DNA from: Nitrospirota bacterium
GTDB lineage: Bacteria > Nitrospirota > Nitrospiria > Nitrospirales > UBA8639
Assembly (NCBI GenBank): GCA_003233615.1
Contig: QIMB01000292.1
Span: 1 to 6,447, forward strand
DNA: 6,447 nt
Direction of reading: 5' to 3'
Below, in pieces: positions 5,571 to 6,447 of this stretch. The position numbers and the translations under genes are program-made. The notes beneath the pieces were generated by a model. The model saw only the letters and a program-made list of their open reading frames with translations, made no database searches and was not told the DNA's origin. The number at the start of each line of letters is the position of its first letter. Position 1 is the stretch's first letter.

Positions 5571-6236
5571 ATGAAGCGAAATGTTGTGGTCGCGGTGTTT
5601 GCAAGCCTGATGTTGTCTCTGGTGGCTTGTAGTACCCCTCAATTCCAAACGTTGAAGATTTTTGATAGTCCGGGTCGCGTGGTTGCATTACGTGCCATGC
5701 CGGATGCGTATGGCGGCAAGGGCTATGATCATCCCGTCTCGTTGACGACAGAGGCGATGAGTCGTTTGTTACAAGGCATACGGGTGCAGCGTGGGCTGTT
5801 GTCTTCCACTCAACATGCTGCGTTGAGTGAGACAGAGATTCGCCTCTTTGCCCCTCATTTTGTGAAGGCTTTGGAACAGGCGACTAAAGAAGAAATAGTA
5901 ACATTTTTCGAAACGGCCGAATTTGGAGAAGATCATCAACTCACGACCTCAGGCGGGCTGTTTGTAGCTGGTGGAAATCTCCACTTCGTCTTGAGTAATT
6001 TTTCTGTAAAAACACCAATCTGGCAGGATGTCGAAGAGTATGAAACCTCAGTTCGTAACCGGCCCCTCGAACAAGTAGAGGCTCAGCCCGGGCGTTTGGT
6101 CTTTGTGCCAAGGGAGTTCATGGTCACTTCTCCAGATGGAGAAATTGGAAGTATGTTAAAAGGGAAGCCCTGGCAGGTTGCGATTGGGTTGAAAGACTTT
6201 CTTTCAACCCAAGATCAAGTCCCGGGAAACAAATAG
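5571..6236 (+). CDS. Putative lipoprotein of unknown function
   Basis: The 221-residue product starts with a lipoprotein signal peptide: MKRN, a hydrophobic stretch VVVAVFASLMLSL, and the lipobox LVAC with Cys at residue 20. The mature protein should be lipid-anchored, probably at the outer membrane. The ATG at 5571 is preferred over ATG 5538 because GAGGGAG (5558-5564) lies 6 nt upstream and because it gives a standard short n-region; the longer form would add eleven residues before the signal peptide. I do not recognise a domain in the mature part. It is mixed charged and hydrophobic with predicted strands (for example GRVVALRAMPDAYGG, GGLFVAGGNLHFVLSNF and GRLVFVPREFMV), a helical centre (about 70-125, FAPHFVKALEQATKEEIVTFF), and a C-terminus containing PWQVAIGLKDFL. 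No catalytic motif or transmembrane segment beyond the signal is visible. It stands alone between a divergent sixA and a convergent outer-membrane protein gene. Confidence 0.75.
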   Translation: MKRNVVVAVFASLMLSLVACSTPQFQTLKIFDSPGRVVALRAMPDAYGGKGYDHPVSLTTEAMSRLLQGIRVQRGLLSSTQHAALSETEIRLFAPHFVKALEQATKEEIVTFFETAEFGEDHQLTTSGGLFVAGGNLHFVLSNFSVKTPIWQDVEEYETSVRNRPLEQVEAQPGRLVFVPREFMVTSPDGEIGSMLKGKPWQVAIGLKDFLSTQDQVPGNK

Positions 6237-6276
6237 TCGATGTATCCCACTGTAAAAACTCCATGCAAGAGCGAGG

Positions 6277-6288
6277 CTCTCTAGAGAG
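6277..6288. repeat. 12-bp perfect palindrome between convergent genes
   Basis: CTCTCTAGAGAG is a perfect palindrome in the 97-base gap between the lipoprotein stop and the end of the minus-strand outer-membrane gene. The lack of a loop and of flanking T or A tracts makes it a poor intrinsic terminator, though its position would suit one or a protein-binding site. Confidence 0.3.
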
Positions 6289-6333
6289 GATTTCTGATAG
6301 ACGAGAGAGGAGTGCCCTTACGTCCCTATGAAT

Positions 6334-6447
6334 CTAAAACGACACATCCCATTGCAGTCGTACTTGCTGCTCATTGAGATCCTTACCCACAGGTTGAGCC
6401 AGAGTGAACCATGTACCATCTAGTGTGAGTTTATTGCGGTGGCCTGC
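6334..6447 (-). CDS. Outer-membrane beta-barrel protein, C-terminal fragment (possibly phosphate-selective porin)
   Basis: The minus strand is open from the right edge to a TAG read at 6336-6334, giving 37 C-terminal residues. They form two antiparallel amphipathic strands: GHRNKLTLDGTWFTLAQ, then a turn with PVGKDLNE, and a last strand EQQVRLQWDVSF. The alternating pattern and the terminal Phe are the recognition signal for BAM-dependent outer-membrane insertion. The form G-H-x-N-K-L-x-L-D followed by a closing V-R-L-Q strand resembles the end of OprO/OprP-type phosphate-selective porins (PF07396). With so few residues, that narrower assignment is tentative, while the outer-membrane barrel call is stronger. 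The gene runs out of the window to the right and converges on the lipoprotein gene. Confidence 0.65.
   Translation of the reverse strand, partial: AGHRNKLTLDGTWFTLAQPVGKDLNEQQVRLQWDVSF

Noticed and set aside
5204..5648. ORFs antisense to sixA and in the sixA-lipoprotein gap
   Set aside because: The plus-strand ORF is antisense to sixA, and the minus-strand ones overlap the lipoprotein start and the divergent promoter region. Neither has a motif or a ribosome-binding site.
1..6447. CRISPR array, tRNA, rRNA, transposase or phage genes
   Set aside because: No spaced direct repeats, no tRNA-like cloverleaf sequence and no mobile-element protein were seen on either strand.

Overview
The window reads as chromosomal DNA of a Gram-negative bacterium. 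A lipoprotein signal peptide, a beta-barrel C-terminus ending in Phe and a bactofilin all point that way. Base composition is moderate (GC near half) and uniform, with no sign of a phage, plasmid or genomic island. Protein style and the dispersed TCATCCTGAG/GAAGGATCT repeat suggest Nitrospirota or a nearby phylum; that placement is inference and weakly held.

Layout: (1) 1-303, end of an inositol-monophosphatase/histidinol-phosphatase-like enzyme. (2) 304-598, a gap holding a dispersed palindromic repeat at 394-491. (3) 599-2117, an exopolyphosphatase (Ppx/GppA) broken into two overlapping ORFs: an actin-like phosphatase half, then an HD half that starts at the last strand motif of the first domain. 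(4) 2118-2420, a gap with an 11-bp imperfect stem and an operator-like dyad. (5) 2421-4109, a DUF47 (PhoU-like) gene followed by a PiT phosphate transporter gene. (6) 4110-4472, a gap with a nested inverted repeat. (7) 4473-4862, a bactofilin. (8) 4900-5403, minus strand, a SixA-type phosphohistidine phosphatase convergent with the bactofilin. (9) 5571-6236, a lipoprotein of unknown function. (10) 6334-6447, minus strand, the last 37 residues of an outer-membrane beta-barrel protein, possibly a phosphate-selective porin.

Several genes share a phosphate theme. Polyphosphate hydrolysis (Ppx), low-affinity phosphate or metal-phosphate transport (PiT) with its DUF47 partner, and perhaps an outer-membrane porin could act in one phosphate economy, though they are not one operon. 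The strongest anomaly is the split ppx: the two halves cover an almost full-length protein, but a short segment at the junction appears to be missing and the frame changes. I see no clearly new system; the rest is ordinary housekeeping with some uncharacterised intergenic structure.
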